Of a stretch of 64,000 bases of DNA, positions 8,517 through 17,906 are shown piece by piece. The notes under the pieces are model-generated. The model did no database searches. It saw only the letters and a program-made list of their open reading frames with translations, and had not been told where the DNA came from. Position numbers and translations under genes: made by a program. Position 1 is the first letter of the stretch, and each line of letters opens with the position of its first letter. Source of the stretch: CAYWQB01 sp964460785 (GTDB lineage: Bacteria; Chlamydiota; Chlamydiia; Chlamydiales; CAYWQB01); NCBI GenBank assembly GCA_964460785.1, contig CAYWQB010000005.1, forward strand, positions 128,452 through 192,451. Direction: 5' to 3'.

Positions 8517-9716
8517 ATGACTCTCTTTTGTGCGATCAATGCTCTTCTTCCCCTTCTTTTGCGACTTGGTGTTGGAGAGAAAACAAGATATGTCCCAGTT
8601 GCTTTGCTCGTTGTCTTCTCTGCAAGCTTGGCTCTTTGGTTTAAGGGGCAGTCACGAATTTATTTTGCTCAATATGCAGCCTCTGCCTTGCACCGCATGC
8701 GTCGGCGCCTCTACTGGCGGACCCTGTTTTCTCATAAGCAAGAGTGCCAGAGTGCCTTGAATTTATTGAGCAGCGACTTATCCAACTATGAAGAGTGGTT
8801 GCGTCAAGGCAGCAGTGCATTTGTTGCTTATGTGTGTACACTGGGATTTGGAGGCAGCGCGCTTTTCATTATTGAGCCGCATATGGCAGCTATGGCGCTT
8901 CTTCCTATGCTTATTCTTCCTGCATTTATGTTTCTAGTAAGTCATTGGAATGAGACGCTTTCTCAGCGAGTACAAGAGCGGCGAGATAAGGTGAGCCAGG
9001 CTCTAAAAGAGCTGCTGCCACAAGTACAAACAATGTATGCGCAAGGAAGGGAAGAGGAGGGAGCTCTTTATCTTAAAAAAGCAGAAAAAAAACTGTTCCG
9101 AGCAAAGTTGGTGAAGGGCGTCTTTGAAGGAAGCTTTTTCCCTTTTTTAACCCTATCCACAAAAATGATGACACTGTTTTTGCTCATCTATCAAGGGATG
9201 GTCACGTGGCAGTGGCAAGAAAAGCTACCAGCAATGGATCTTTTTATTTTTATGTGGTTGCAGTCCATGCTATTTAGTCCTTTAGTACTTCTTGCTAGGG
9301 GGTGGCTGCAGCTAAGACGTGCACAAGCAAGTTTTCAGCGCATGCAGCAAGTTCTACAGGGGGAGTATGCACTCTCTTTTCCTGTAGCAACTGTGGAAGC
9401 AAGCCCTTCTTTTTTTACCGGGAGTGTGCGAGAGAATTTGTTTTTGCCAGACCAAGGCCTCACAGATCTTGCAAAGCAAGAGCTTTCGAAGCTTCACTTA
9501 CATATAGATAGTTACCTGCCAGCAGCAGGCAAGCACCTGTCTCTTGGAGAAAAAAAACGGTTAGCTTGGGTGCGGATGCTAGCACAAGACCAAAAAACAT
9601 GGTGTTTGCGTAAGCCTTTTGCAGGCCTCGATACAACAAGTTCCATACGCCTTGAGCGTCTTTGTTTTCAGCACTTGGAAGCAAAGGGGAAACTTATGTT
9701 TGAGAGGGAAGTATGA
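8517..9716 (+). CDS. ABC exporter subunit lacking Walker A (degenerate half)
   Basis: About 399 residues: a six-helix exporter-type membrane domain (1-270) followed by a shortened nucleotide-binding domain. The region that should hold Walker A is missing; the sequence goes from the linker almost directly to the segment SPSFFTGSVRENLFL, normally found just after the Q loop. The ABC signature is kept as LSLGEKKRLAW (341-351), but Walker B is worn (TWCLRKPFAGLD, no Asp-Glu pair). It cannot bind ATP alone in the usual way. It overlaps the next gene by four bases; that partner has Walker A and B but a poor signature. The start at 8517 has AAGGA upstream; the longer frame from 8400 would run through the divergent promoter region. 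CydDC-like architecture is possible, but no cydAB is nearby. Confidence 0.8.
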   Translation: MTLFCAINALLPLLLRLGVGEKTRYVPVALLVVFSASLALWFKGQSRIYFAQYAASALHRMRRRLYWRTLFSHKQECQSALNLLSSDLSNYEEWLRQGSSAFVAYVCTLGFGGSALFIIEPHMAAMALLPMLILPAFMFLVSHWNETLSQRVQERRDKVSQALKELLPQVQTMYAQGREEEGALYLKKAEKKLFRAKLVKGVFEGSFFPFLTLSTKMMTLFLLIYQGMVTWQWQEKLPAMDLFIFMWLQSMLFSPLVLLARGWLQLRRAQASFQRMQQVLQGEYALSFPVATVEASPSFFTGSVRENLFLPDQGLTDLAKQELSKLHLHIDSYLPAAGKHLSLGEKKRLAWVRMLAQDQKTWCLRKPFAGLDTTSSIRLERLCFQHLEAKGKLMFEREV

Positions 9717-11269
9717 TTCGTCGCTACTTCTTGCATCCCCTTTTTTTGCTGCTTGTTTTACTCACTTTCTTGTCTAGAGGCCTTGAAATAATGATCCCCT
9801 TATGGGTGGCTCCTTATGCAGAGCAACTCTTTACAAAGGGAGTGTCTTCCTCAGCTATTTTTTGGGCAGGAGGGGCTGCAGGAGGGGTTTTTATACTGCA
9901 AGTGTTGCAGAGCCTGCTTTTGCAAGCGCATACACATCACTCTGTGACACGCCTTAGGAAAGACCTTCTTCAAAAACTACAAGCTGCACCTTCAAGCTGT
10001 GATGGAGCTCTATTTACCAAGATTTTTTGTGATGCAGAGCAAGTTGGACAGTATGTAGCTGATTCTTTTCAAGTGGTATTAAACCACCTTGTGCTTCTTG
10101 TCGGTATTGTCATTGGCCTTTTGGTGATTGACTTGTGGCTTGCTCTAAGCATGATGGCGATCTTTTTTATCGTGATTGGCCTTGGCCTTTTGCACCATCG
10201 CAAACAGCGTAAAAAGCTATGGAAAAAGAAGTACTATGAACGCGCATTGAATACATTTTTCTGGGAAAGTAACCAAGCAAAGGAAACCATTTTTTCTTAT
10301 TTGCCTCGACGCTTTTTACTTGGGAGACTCAATCACTATCATAAGCGCTGGGTGAAAAGCATGCTGTGTGGGTTGCGAGCAAGTACACGCTACTTTTTAA
10401 CAGTCGAGTGGTTGCAAGTTGTGTTTTTTGTTTTAGGAACAGGCCTTTTGCTCTTCAGAAATCCTGGTACGTTTCCTTTAGGATCTCTACTTGCTTTTCA
10501 CCTGTATACTTTGATCTTTTTTCGGCCCCTTGTGCAGCTTGTCGATCGCATTGAACTCTTTCAAGAAGCTTTATCTCACCTTGCAAAATGGAACTCTTAT
10601 CTAAGTAAAATTCCTCTAGAGAACAGGCTCCCACCCTTAATACAAAAGCCTTTTTGTCACATTCGCTGTTCACAGGTCTCTCTTTCAAAGGGAGGGAAAG
10701 AGCTCTTCTCCGACTTGTGTATCAATCTAAAGGTCGGAGAACCGGCGGTTATTATTGGAGAAAATGGTGTAGGGAAAAGCTCTCTACTTGAGTACTTCAG
10801 TGGAATTTTGGAAGCAAAGGGTGGAGAGTTGCTTGTGGACGGGCTGGTGGTTGATCCGCGTGCATTAAAGCCACAACGCGCGGTATTCTTTGGAAAAGAG
10901 CGGCTGCTTGGAGAGACTTTAGAAACAGTGACTCCTATTGGTTTCTGGCAAAAGATCCCTGTTGTGGGGCCTTATGGGCAGCAACTTATCGAAGCATGCA
11001 AGCAGAAAAAGGAAGAGGAGCTTTCCTCTCTTTCTGCTCAATGGCACCAGCGATTTATGTTTCTTTTTTGCTTAGCAAAGCGGCCTAGACTTTTCCTCTT
11101 AGATGAAGTTTTATCTACACAAGACCCTTTGCTACTAGGAAGCTGGAAAGAGCTGATGGCCAAGTGGAGCAATTCTATGATCATCGCTGCCGTTTCTCAT
11201 GAGAAAGCGGTCCAAAAGCTCTTTCCTAAAGTGATAGAGCTTCGTTCTACTACTTCTTTGGGAAGGTAA
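9713..11269 (+). CDS. ABC exporter subunit with functional ATP site, poor signature motif
   Basis: A 518-residue half-transporter: membrane domain with about six helices (1-290), then a nucleotide-binding domain. Walker A is GENGVGKSS (349-357), Walker B with catalytic Glu is LFLLDE (460-465) and a switch His is at 495 (VSHE). The signature motif is degenerate: LSAQWHQR at about 440-447 in place of LSGGQxxR, and the Q-loop glutamine is not evident. Together with the upstream subunit, which keeps only the signature, it would make a heterodimer with one complete ATP site. Substrate unknown. The end overlaps the convergent symporter gene by 20 bases. Confidence 0.85.
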   Translation: MIRRYFLHPLFLLLVLLTFLSRGLEIMIPLWVAPYAEQLFTKGVSSSAIFWAGGAAGGVFILQVLQSLLLQAHTHHSVTRLRKDLLQKLQAAPSSCDGALFTKIFCDAEQVGQYVADSFQVVLNHLVLLVGIVIGLLVIDLWLALSMMAIFFIVIGLGLLHHRKQRKKLWKKKYYERALNTFFWESNQAKETIFSYLPRRFLLGRLNHYHKRWVKSMLCGLRASTRYFLTVEWLQVVFFVLGTGLLLFRNPGTFPLGSLLAFHLYTLIFFRPLVQLVDRIELFQEALSHLAKWNSYLSKIPLENRLPPLIQKPFCHIRCSQVSLSKGGKELFSDLCINLKVGEPAVIIGENGVGKSSLLEYFSGILEAKGGELLVDGLVVDPRALKPQRAVFFGKERLLGETLETVTPIGFWQKIPVVGPYGQQLIEACKQKKEEELSSLSAQWHQRFMFLFCLAKRPRLFLLDEVLSTQDPLLLGSWKELMAKWSNSMIIAAVSHEKAVQKLFPKVIELRSTTSLGR

Positions 11270-12566
11270 ACGAGATCTCTTTACGCATTAAGAAAATCCC
11301 AATCAGGTTCAAGATCATCAATCCTCCTCCAGCAAGAAGCATGATGGTGAAGGCCTGTTTGACCTCAAAGAACATCGTGCAGATGAATGCAATACATGCG
11401 TAGATAGAGAAGAGCCAGTTGCCTAGGCGCTTTTTAAATAAGAAAGAGGCACACTTCATTCCCACAACAAAGTAGGCAATAATGGTAGAGTATCCCAATA
11501 GGAAGATGAGGACTGTCATAAACAGGTCCATATGAGGGAAATAGCGACTTAAAGCCTGCTGGACCATGATGGAAGGATCAATGGGCTCATGCCAGATCCC
11601 TGTGAGTAGGATCACAAGAAGAGTGATGGAGCAGACAATAATGGTATCTAGAAAAATAGCCATTACTGCTAGAGATGCTTGGCGTACAGGATTTGTTTCT
11701 CTTGTTTCTGCATGAATCACAGATGCATAGCCAATCCCAATATCTCCTGTATAGCAGCCGCTAGCAAGGCCTTGGGAAATCGCTTGTGCCATGGTGCTGC
11801 CAATGAAGCCACCTATTGCAGCATGACCATTGAATGCAGAAGAAAAAATGGAGCTAATAACATCGGGAATCAAGGCACTATTTGCAAAAATGACCCATCC
11901 TCCAAAAAAGAGGTATGCCACAACAAAAAATGGCACAAGGCAAGAAGAGATTTTTCCTACGCGTGAAACACCTCCGAAGCCCGCAAATAAAATAGCGGCA
12001 AGAAGAGCGATCATGACAGCCACTGGAGGAAGAGAGAAGTTCAAAGAGATACTGCTCACGACGGTCTTAAATAGGAAAACTTCTACGCCATAGACGCAAA
12101 GTAAGATGCAAACAAGAGTTGCAGCCCACTTCCCTTTAAATGCACGGCGCAAAAAGTACATGGGGCCACCATCATAGCTGCCTTCACGGTTTTCTACGCG
12201 GTACTTTAGGCCAAGGTAGACTTCGCTATACTTTAGGAGCATGCCGAGCAAACTCGTGACCCAGATCCAAAAAACTGCTCCTGGTCCCCCAATTTGCACA
12301 GCAATACAGACAGAGACCACATTTCCTATGCCAATGCATCCACCAACAGCGGCAAAAAAGACTTGAATAGGGTGGCTACCGCGAGCATCAGAGTGCTCTT
12401 GGGAAAGTAGATTGAAAAAGTTTTTTGCTATTTTGGGCGCTTCGCGAAGTTGGAAAAATTTCGAGGTGAATGTGAAGTAAAGGCCAGTGCCAATAATCAA
12501 AACTAAGCCGATATACCCCCAGATGAAATCTTGAATCTGGTCGAGTAGAGAAAAGAAAGCAGACAT
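11250..12566 (-). CDS. Sodium:alanine/glycine symporter (AGCS family)
   Basis: A 438-residue integral membrane protein with ten or eleven hydrophobic helices that should import a small neutral amino acid with sodium. Family landmarks include GTGLYFTFTSKFFQLRE near the start, VGGCIGIGNVVSVC and the GPGAVFWIWVTSLLGMLLKYSE segment, plus QGLASGCYTGDIGIGYAS late in the protein. It stands alone on this strand, with about 117 bases between it and the end of the methyltransferase gene. That gap holds a short ATCGC/GCGAT repeat and AT-rich sequence that could carry its promoter, which I could not define. Confidence 0.92.
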   Translation of the reverse strand: MSAFFSLLDQIQDFIWGYIGLVLIIGTGLYFTFTSKFFQLREAPKIAKNFFNLLSQEHSDARGSHPIQVFFAAVGGCIGIGNVVSVCIAVQIGGPGAVFWIWVTSLLGMLLKYSEVYLGLKYRVENREGSYDGGPMYFLRRAFKGKWAATLVCILLCVYGVEVFLFKTVVSSISLNFSLPPVAVMIALLAAILFAGFGGVSRVGKISSCLVPFFVVAYLFFGGWVIFANSALIPDVISSIFSSAFNGHAAIGGFIGSTMAQAISQGLASGCYTGDIGIGYASVIHAETRETNPVRQASLAVMAIFLDTIIVCSITLLVILLTGIWHEPIDPSIMVQQALSRYFPHMDLFMTVLIFLLGYSTIIAYFVVGMKCASFLFKKRLGNWLFSIYACIAFICTMFFEVKQAFTIMLLAGGGLMILNLIGIFLMRKEISFTFPKK

Positions 12567-12683
12567 GTTAAAATCAATTTACATCATAAATAAAGCTTTC
12601 TATTAAAACATATTAATCGCTTAAATGCGATGCGTTTTTTAGGGGAGAGCAAAAAGCGCGAGGAGGTTGTGCTTCTGGTTATT

Positions 12684-13457
12684 TTAGGATCCAGAAGTGA
12701 TGGACTCAGGAGAGTACAAGGTCTTTTTTTTGTAGAAAGAGGCGCGCAGGGTTCCAAAAAAGAAGCGAATCTCCTTTTGTTTTTGCAACCCTGATTGCAA
12801 AAACATCTCATCTAAAGTTTTTGTGGTAGGAAAGTGCACTAGACTATCTGCAATATAACCATGGATTTCCATATTTCCATGTAAGAGAAGTCCCCAAAAG
12901 CTTCCCCATGTTTTCAAAATAAAATATTGTATTTTTTGCATCATCCAGCTCTCCTTTTTAGAAAACTCTAAAAAAGCAGCTGTACCTTCAGGCTTCAACA
13001 CCCTAGCAACTTCATAGATCGCCTCTTGTAGACTCCCAGCATTCCTAAGAGCATAACTGCCTGTGACGAGGTCAAAAGAAGCATCAGGAAAGGGGAGGGT
13101 TTCCATCGCGGACTTGATAAACTGTGTGTTTGAGTGGAGGCTTTTTCTTTGAGCGCAAGAGAGCATCGCTTGAGAGAGGTCCACACCCATGACCTGAGCA
13201 TCTTGAAACTTCTCTGCAAGAAGGAAGGTGACATCTCCTGTGCCACAAGCTAAGTCTAGCGCTTTGGAATAGTGTGGATCAGGTAAATGATTTAGAAGAG
13301 CTTTTTTCCAGGAAGCATCCCTGCAGAGAGATAACCCCTTAGTGGCAATGTCATAATGGGAGGCAGCTTCAGAGAAAAAAGCTTCATTATAAAACCTTTT
13401 TTTCTGGGGATCTCCTAAGTAATCTTTATTTTTTAGATTGAATTTGGAGGTGCTCAC
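12684..13457 (-). CDS. UbiE/MenG-like SAM methyltransferase of the polyketide operon
   Basis: A 257-residue class I methyltransferase. SAM motif I is LDLACGTGDVT (68-78); GSYALRNAG fits motif II, and ALRN is a UbiE/MenG hallmark. UbiE/MenG methylate the ring of demethylated quinones. Here it is the last gene of five tightly packed genes beginning with YceI and a type III polyketide synthase, overlapping the FAD monooxygenase by four bases, so it more likely methylates a polyketide-derived ring than, or as well as, menaquinone. A menaquinone role cannot be ruled out from this window. Confidence 0.85.
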   Translation of the reverse strand: MSTSKFNLKNKDYLGDPQKKRFYNEAFFSEAASHYDIATKGLSLCRDASWKKALLNHLPDPHYSKALDLACGTGDVTFLLAEKFQDAQVMGVDLSQAMLSCAQRKSLHSNTQFIKSAMETLPFPDASFDLVTGSYALRNAGSLQEAIYEVARVLKPEGTAAFLEFSKKESWMMQKIQYFILKTWGSFWGLLLHGNMEIHGYIADSLVHFPTTKTLDEMFLQSGLQKQKEIRFFFGTLRASFYKKKTLYSPESITSGS

Positions 13458-14641
13458 TGTAAAACCTGCTTATGTCTTGGAATTTCCATATAGTTTTTAT
13501 AAGGGATGGTTTGCATAGCAAAGAATGCAGGGATACCATGAAGAACAGGGGGCTTGAGAATAAAATATTTCAAAAAACTTTTCCTGAGGAAGTCTAATGT
13601 ATATCCCTGTAGTGTGCCAACTCTCATACATAAGGCAGCTCGGTTTGCTGCAGTATGAAAGGCTTTGAGTCGAAACTTTTGAAAGTCTTTGAGAAGGGAG
13701 CTAGCAAGAGAAGGGTCTGTTAAGAGGCTAGGAAGAATTTTTGAAATGTATTCCGCATCTGCTATCCCTGTGTTTAGTCCTTGCCCTCCTACAGGGCTCA
13801 TCACATGTGCTGCATTGCCTGCAAATAACACTCTGCCTTGATAAAAGGTATGAAGGACGACTCTTTGCGTCGTAAAAGAAAAATGATTGATTTGGTCTTG
13901 TTCTCGAAGGTCAATACCACAGCGCTCTTGGATGATATTTACAAATGGCTTGTTCTCATTTTTACTCTTTTGAATGATCCAGCGTCTTTTTTCATTAGCC
14001 AAGGGAAAGGATTCTACTGAGCCTTTGGCAGTAAAAAATAGGTGTGCAGCTTTTCCTAAAGAGGTTTTATCCGAAAAGTCAGAGAGTAGGAAGGAGGGAG
14101 AATACTGTTTAATATGAAAAGGAATATTGAGAAGACTGCGTGTTTTACTATGTGCACCATCACAAGCGATCGCATACTTTGCAGTAAGAGTTTCCTCTTT
14201 TTTAGGGTGTAGCTCACTTTGAATTGTGATTCTTACAGAGGATGCAGAATTCTCAATGCCTTTTAGAGACCACCCTTGTCGGAATGTGATCTTCTGTGTC
14301 TTTTCAGTTCTCTTTTGTAGGGTTTTGACAAGCGTGTTTTGGGGGATGGATAAAATAAAAGGGAACTCTCCTGCAATCTTTGAGAAAGAAACACCACCGA
14401 TCGTATTTTTGCCATGATGAACAAAAGCTTCTGAGATAGGCAGCCCCTGAGCAATCACTTCTTGCTCGAGACCAATAGATTGCAAAATGGAAAGAGAAGG
14501 AGGTGTAATGCCTATTGCTAATGAGAGGGGAGGAAGGGACCTATTTTTTTCAACGACCAAACAGTGAATGTTCTGCTTTGCACATAAGTTCGCTAGCAAA
14601 AGCCCTACGGCTCCTCCGCCTATGATCACCACATCATACAT
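13454..14641 (-). CDS. FAD-dependent aromatic-ring monooxygenase (UbiH/PHBH class)
   Basis: About 395 residues from an ATG at 14641, which has GGAGG eight bases upstream and overlaps the RND gene's stop. It opens with the FAD-binding GGGAVG motif (MYDVVIIGGGAVG), has the DG motif as CDGAHSKTR and a second FAD motif GNAAHVMSPVGGQGLN. In class A flavoprotein hydroxylases the last normally begins GDAAH; Asp to Asn is a small oddity. Members hydroxylate aromatic rings with NAD(P)H and oxygen. Beside a type III polyketide synthase and a methyltransferase it probably hydroxylates the resulting phenol to a hydroquinone (inference). Confidence 0.87.
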   Translation of the reverse strand: MYDVVIIGGGAVGLLLANLCAKQNIHCLVVEKNRSLPPLSLAIGITPPSLSILQSIGLEQEVIAQGLPISEAFVHHGKNTIGGVSFSKIAGEFPFILSIPQNTLVKTLQKRTEKTQKITFRQGWSLKGIENSASSVRITIQSELHPKKEETLTAKYAIACDGAHSKTRSLLNIPFHIKQYSPSFLLSDFSDKTSLGKAAHLFFTAKGSVESFPLANEKRRWIIQKSKNENKPFVNIIQERCGIDLREQDQINHFSFTTQRVVLHTFYQGRVLFAGNAAHVMSPVGGQGLNTGIADAEYISKILPSLLTDPSLASSLLKDFQKFRLKAFHTAANRAALCMRVGTLQGYTLDFLRKSFLKYFILKPPVLHGIPAFFAMQTIPYKNYMEIPRHKQVLQ

Positions 14642-16799
14642 GACCTTTACCTCCTGATAAGCTGAAAACTTTAATACAAGCTGGTAGGACGAGTAGGTCA
14701 CATAGGGCTGCACTGACCATTGTAAGGGCAGTTAATAAGGCAAAATACATGGTGGGTAAAAAGCTGCCAAAGATACCAATACCAAAGCCTAGGGCTAGGA
14801 CTACAGACGAGGTAAGCATCGCTTGTCCTGTATTTGTAATGGTTTCTCGATTGGCTTTACTAGGAGAGATCTTTTTTTCTTTGAAGTATCTGGTTAAGTA
14901 ATGGATGGTGTCATCAACAACAATCCCTATAGATACAGAAGCAATCATAGCCGTGCCTGTACTTAGATCAACACCTAGATATCCCATCAGGCCAAGAGTC
15001 CAAATGATAGGCTGAATATTCGGAATAATGGAAATGAAAACAACAGATAGAGAGCGGAAGTAGACTCCAATTGCTAGAAGAACAGTGGCAAAAGCAATGA
15101 TAAAGCTATGGACAAGGTTGGAAACCAAGCCATTAGAATCTTGAATGACTTGATAAAAGGCTCCAGTTGGCTGAATGGAATACTTGTCTTTGAATAGCTC
15201 ATTACTAATTTTCTCTATTTCAGAGACAAGTTCCGATGCCTGGGCAGTGCCCATTTTCGCTAATCGAATCTGTATCCTTTGTTGGTCACCAGAAGAAGAT
15301 AAGAATTGCTGTAAGTGCTCTTTGTTGAGATGGCGAAAGATGTAATTTAACTCTTGCTGGTTTTGAGGAAAGCGAGCCCACTGTCCTTTGTGGTTGGGTA
15401 AATAGAGACGATTAATCAGGCTATTTACCCCTTGCACATTAGGCAAGCTTAACAGCCTCTGCTGAAAGAGATGGAGCGATTGATAATCTTGGATCGACGA
15501 TAGGCGGTGTAGGTCTTTCGCACTCCATAAAATCTCTAGAGTTTGTGTGGACCCTGTGGCTTTGCCTATAGAGTCGGTGTCATTGCGTAGTGTATTTTGG
15601 GGCTTCAGAAAAGAAAGAAGATCTGTATTGTTTTTTAATTGAAAAATGCCAGGAGCTAAGCTGAAAGATAGAAGAAGAGAAAGAACAAGAATCTGTTTGG
15701 GGTGCTTTTCAACATGTACAGAAAAGAAAGAAAGTGTGCGCTTCCAGGGGGGGAGTGATTTTGCTTTTTCTCGCTTTGGCTCACCATGGATCCACGGTAA
15801 GAAGAAGGGGGTAAGTAAGAAGGAAAAGAGGAAAGAGATCCATACCCCTAAGCTTGCAAAAATTCCAAATAGTTGAACAGCAGGGATGTCGTTGATGATT
15901 AAAGACCCCATGCCAAGGGAGGTTGTTAGCGTTGTAAAAAAGCAAGCGGGAAAAACCTCTTTCAGAGCATAAGAGGAGCGAAGAGGAAGAGGGATTTTTT
16001 TTGCGGTTTGTTCTCTCCAGCTTTGTAGGATGTGGACTGTATTTACTACAGACAAGACCATAATCACTGGGGGAAGGAGAGAGGTGATGGTATTTAATGA
16101 TAAGCCAAATGTGGAATAGATTCCTAAGGTCCACATGAGAGAAATCCCGGTGACAAGCATTGTGATAATCATTGACAGCCAGCTCTTAAAGATGAATAGC
16201 AGGCAAGCTGCTAGTATCACGGCGGAAAGGGGAATAATTAAATCCAAGTCTTTTTGAATTAGAGAGGAGACTTCTCTTTTTTGTAAGGGAAGGCCTGCCA
16301 TATGTAGCTGGGAAGAGCCTTTTTTAGATTTTAGAGCATATAGCTCATAGAAGAGATCTTCCTTTTCTTTTTCTGTTGCTTGGCGGTCGATCTCTATAAT
16401 GAGGCTTGCTGTTTTGCCATCTTTAGAAAGTAAGGAGGAGACTTGGTGGGGATATTTTTCAACTTTATTCTTCTCAAAGGGGGCGAGGATTTGCGAAATA
16501 GAAAAAACCTGAGAAACCCCATGCATCTTTTCTATTTTGGCGGTAAGAAGGGAGAGGTCTTTGAATCCAGCGTCTGTCAGTAGACTCTCTCGAGTGTAGG
16601 TGAGGACAACCTCATTGTCACTTCCAAATGCTTCACAAAAGGCATCATAGACCTTTCGCCTCTCAGGATCCTGACCTTCCATGAGTCGATTTTGTTGATC
16701 AATGGGAAGAATGGAAAATTGATAAGCAAAAAATACAGTAAGAAAAAAAATGGGCAATAAGTAGGCCAGGTGCTTTTTCGAAGGGACTATTTTACGCAA
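14634..16799 (-). CDS. RND-superfamily lipid exporter (MMPL/HpnN-like)
   Basis: A 721-residue inner-membrane protein with the RND layout: helix 1, a large periplasmic loop (about 35-190), five helices (190-345), a second helix-loop unit with periplasmic loop to about 560, and five closing helices. The length and the GIVVDDTIHYLTRY motif of the second half fit the MMPL/HpnN-type subgroup rather than drug pumps of about 1,000 residues. Such proteins move lipids or hydrophobic products. It lies between the polyketide synthase (13-base overlap) and the monooxygenase (8-base overlap), so it likely exports the product of this operon to the outer envelope. Confidence 0.87.
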   Translation of the reverse strand: MRKIVPSKKHLAYLLPIFFLTVFFAYQFSILPIDQQNRLMEGQDPERRKVYDAFCEAFGSDNEVVLTYTRESLLTDAGFKDLSLLTAKIEKMHGVSQVFSISQILAPFEKNKVEKYPHQVSSLLSKDGKTASLIIEIDRQATEKEKEDLFYELYALKSKKGSSQLHMAGLPLQKREVSSLIQKDLDLIIPLSAVILAACLLFIFKSWLSMIITMLVTGISLMWTLGIYSTFGLSLNTITSLLPPVIMVLSVVNTVHILQSWREQTAKKIPLPLRSSYALKEVFPACFFTTLTTSLGMGSLIINDIPAVQLFGIFASLGVWISFLFSFLLTPFFLPWIHGEPKREKAKSLPPWKRTLSFFSVHVEKHPKQILVLSLLLSFSLAPGIFQLKNNTDLLSFLKPQNTLRNDTDSIGKATGSTQTLEILWSAKDLHRLSSIQDYQSLHLFQQRLLSLPNVQGVNSLINRLYLPNHKGQWARFPQNQQELNYIFRHLNKEHLQQFLSSSGDQQRIQIRLAKMGTAQASELVSEIEKISNELFKDKYSIQPTGAFYQVIQDSNGLVSNLVHSFIIAFATVLLAIGVYFRSLSVVFISIIPNIQPIIWTLGLMGYLGVDLSTGTAMIASVSIGIVVDDTIHYLTRYFKEKKISPSKANRETITNTGQAMLTSSVVLALGFGIGIFGSFLPTMYFALLTALTMVSAALCDLLVLPACIKVFSLSGGKGHV

Positions 16800-17902
16800 A
16801 GCGACCTCTGTTTATTTTCAGTAAATTGCTTTTGGGGAATGAGTTTCATCTGTGCTAGTTCTAAGGTAAGGCCGGGGCCAAATGCCATAGCACATATATG
16901 GGAGCGGGGATGATCCCAGATTTCATTTAAAACAAAGAGGATCGTAGCACTGCTCATATTTCCAAATTTTTGGAGAATAGATCTTGACGGTGCGAGTTGA
17001 TCGGTCTGTATATTGAAGGATTCTTCAGCAGCATCTAAAATGGCGCGACCCCCAGGATGAATCGCCCATAAGTCCACTTCTTCCAGAGACTCAAAGAGGG
17101 AGGACGTCTTCCATAGGTCAAGCATATTAGCTTTTAGGATGGAGGGGATATAACTACTAAGAGTCATCTCAAACCCATGGTCGCCAATGATCCAGGCCAT
17201 ATCATCATGACCTTCAGGAATGATAGAGGACACAAATTGGTTTATTTGAATACTTGTTGAGTAAGCTGGTTTGGCGCTGACTAAAGCTGCTGCAGACCCA
17301 TCTGCAAATAGAGCATTTGCTACAATTGTATCAGCCTTCCTACCCTCTTGAAAATGTAGGCTACAGATCTCAACACAAACAACAAGAACCACAGCATCTG
17401 GGTTCGCCTCGCAAAACTGCTGAGCCATGCTCAGAGCAGGGATGGCGGCATAGCACCCCATAAACCCTAAGTGGTATCGCTTAGCGGTCGATGGAATACC
17501 AAGAGCAGCAATGAGGTGAAGGTCTAGGCCAGGATTATAAAATCCTGTACATGAAACAGTAATAATATGGGTAATTTCAGACGCTTCAAAAGGAGAGGAA
17601 GAAATTGCTTTTTGAGAGGCCTCTTCTCCCATTTTTTTTGACTCTATAGTGTAGAGAGCATTGCGTTGCTTGGTCGAAGGGGAGAGGTGTTGATCTTTAA
17701 ATAACACCTTTTTTGTATCACGGTAAAAGTCAGGCAAAATACTATGTCTTTGCTCTATCCCAGATAGAGAGTAGATGCGCTGGATAAAGTTTTTCTCCTT
17801 TATGTTGCTCGTTTTGTCTAGCATGTATTGGCAAATTTCCTCCTGAGAGTACTGGAATGGAGGGACTGCACAGCCAATAGAGTGAATAGAGATAGTTGTC
17901 AT
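16787..17902 (-). CDS. Type III polyketide synthase (chalcone/stilbene synthase family)
   Basis: A 371-residue ketosynthase-like homodimeric enzyme, the usual length for type III PKS. The catalytic triad is intact: Cys150 (FMGCYAA), His282 (WAIHPGGRAIL) and Asn315 (FGNMSSAT). The CTGFYNPGLD segment and the closing FGPGLTLE loop are family hallmarks. Bacterial members condense a starter (often a fatty acyl-CoA) with malonyl-CoA to give pyrones, resorcinols or resorcylic acids. The neighbouring methyltransferase and FAD monooxygenase match the SrsA-SrsB-SrsC combination of Streptomyces griseus, which makes methylated, hydroxylated alkylresorcinol lipids. Starter and ring type cannot be read here. 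It begins four bases after the YceI gene. Confidence 0.94.
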   Translation of the reverse strand: MTTISIHSIGCAVPPFQYSQEEICQYMLDKTSNIKEKNFIQRIYSLSGIEQRHSILPDFYRDTKKVLFKDQHLSPSTKQRNALYTIESKKMGEEASQKAISSSPFEASEITHIITVSCTGFYNPGLDLHLIAALGIPSTAKRYHLGFMGCYAAIPALSMAQQFCEANPDAVVLVVCVEICSLHFQEGRKADTIVANALFADGSAAALVSAKPAYSTSIQINQFVSSIIPEGHDDMAWIIGDHGFEMTLSSYIPSILKANMLDLWKTSSLFESLEEVDLWAIHPGGRAILDAAEESFNIQTDQLAPSRSILQKFGNMSSATILFVLNEIWDHPRSHICAMAFGPGLTLELAQMKLIPQKQFTENKQRSLCVK

Positions 17903-17906
17903 GGAC

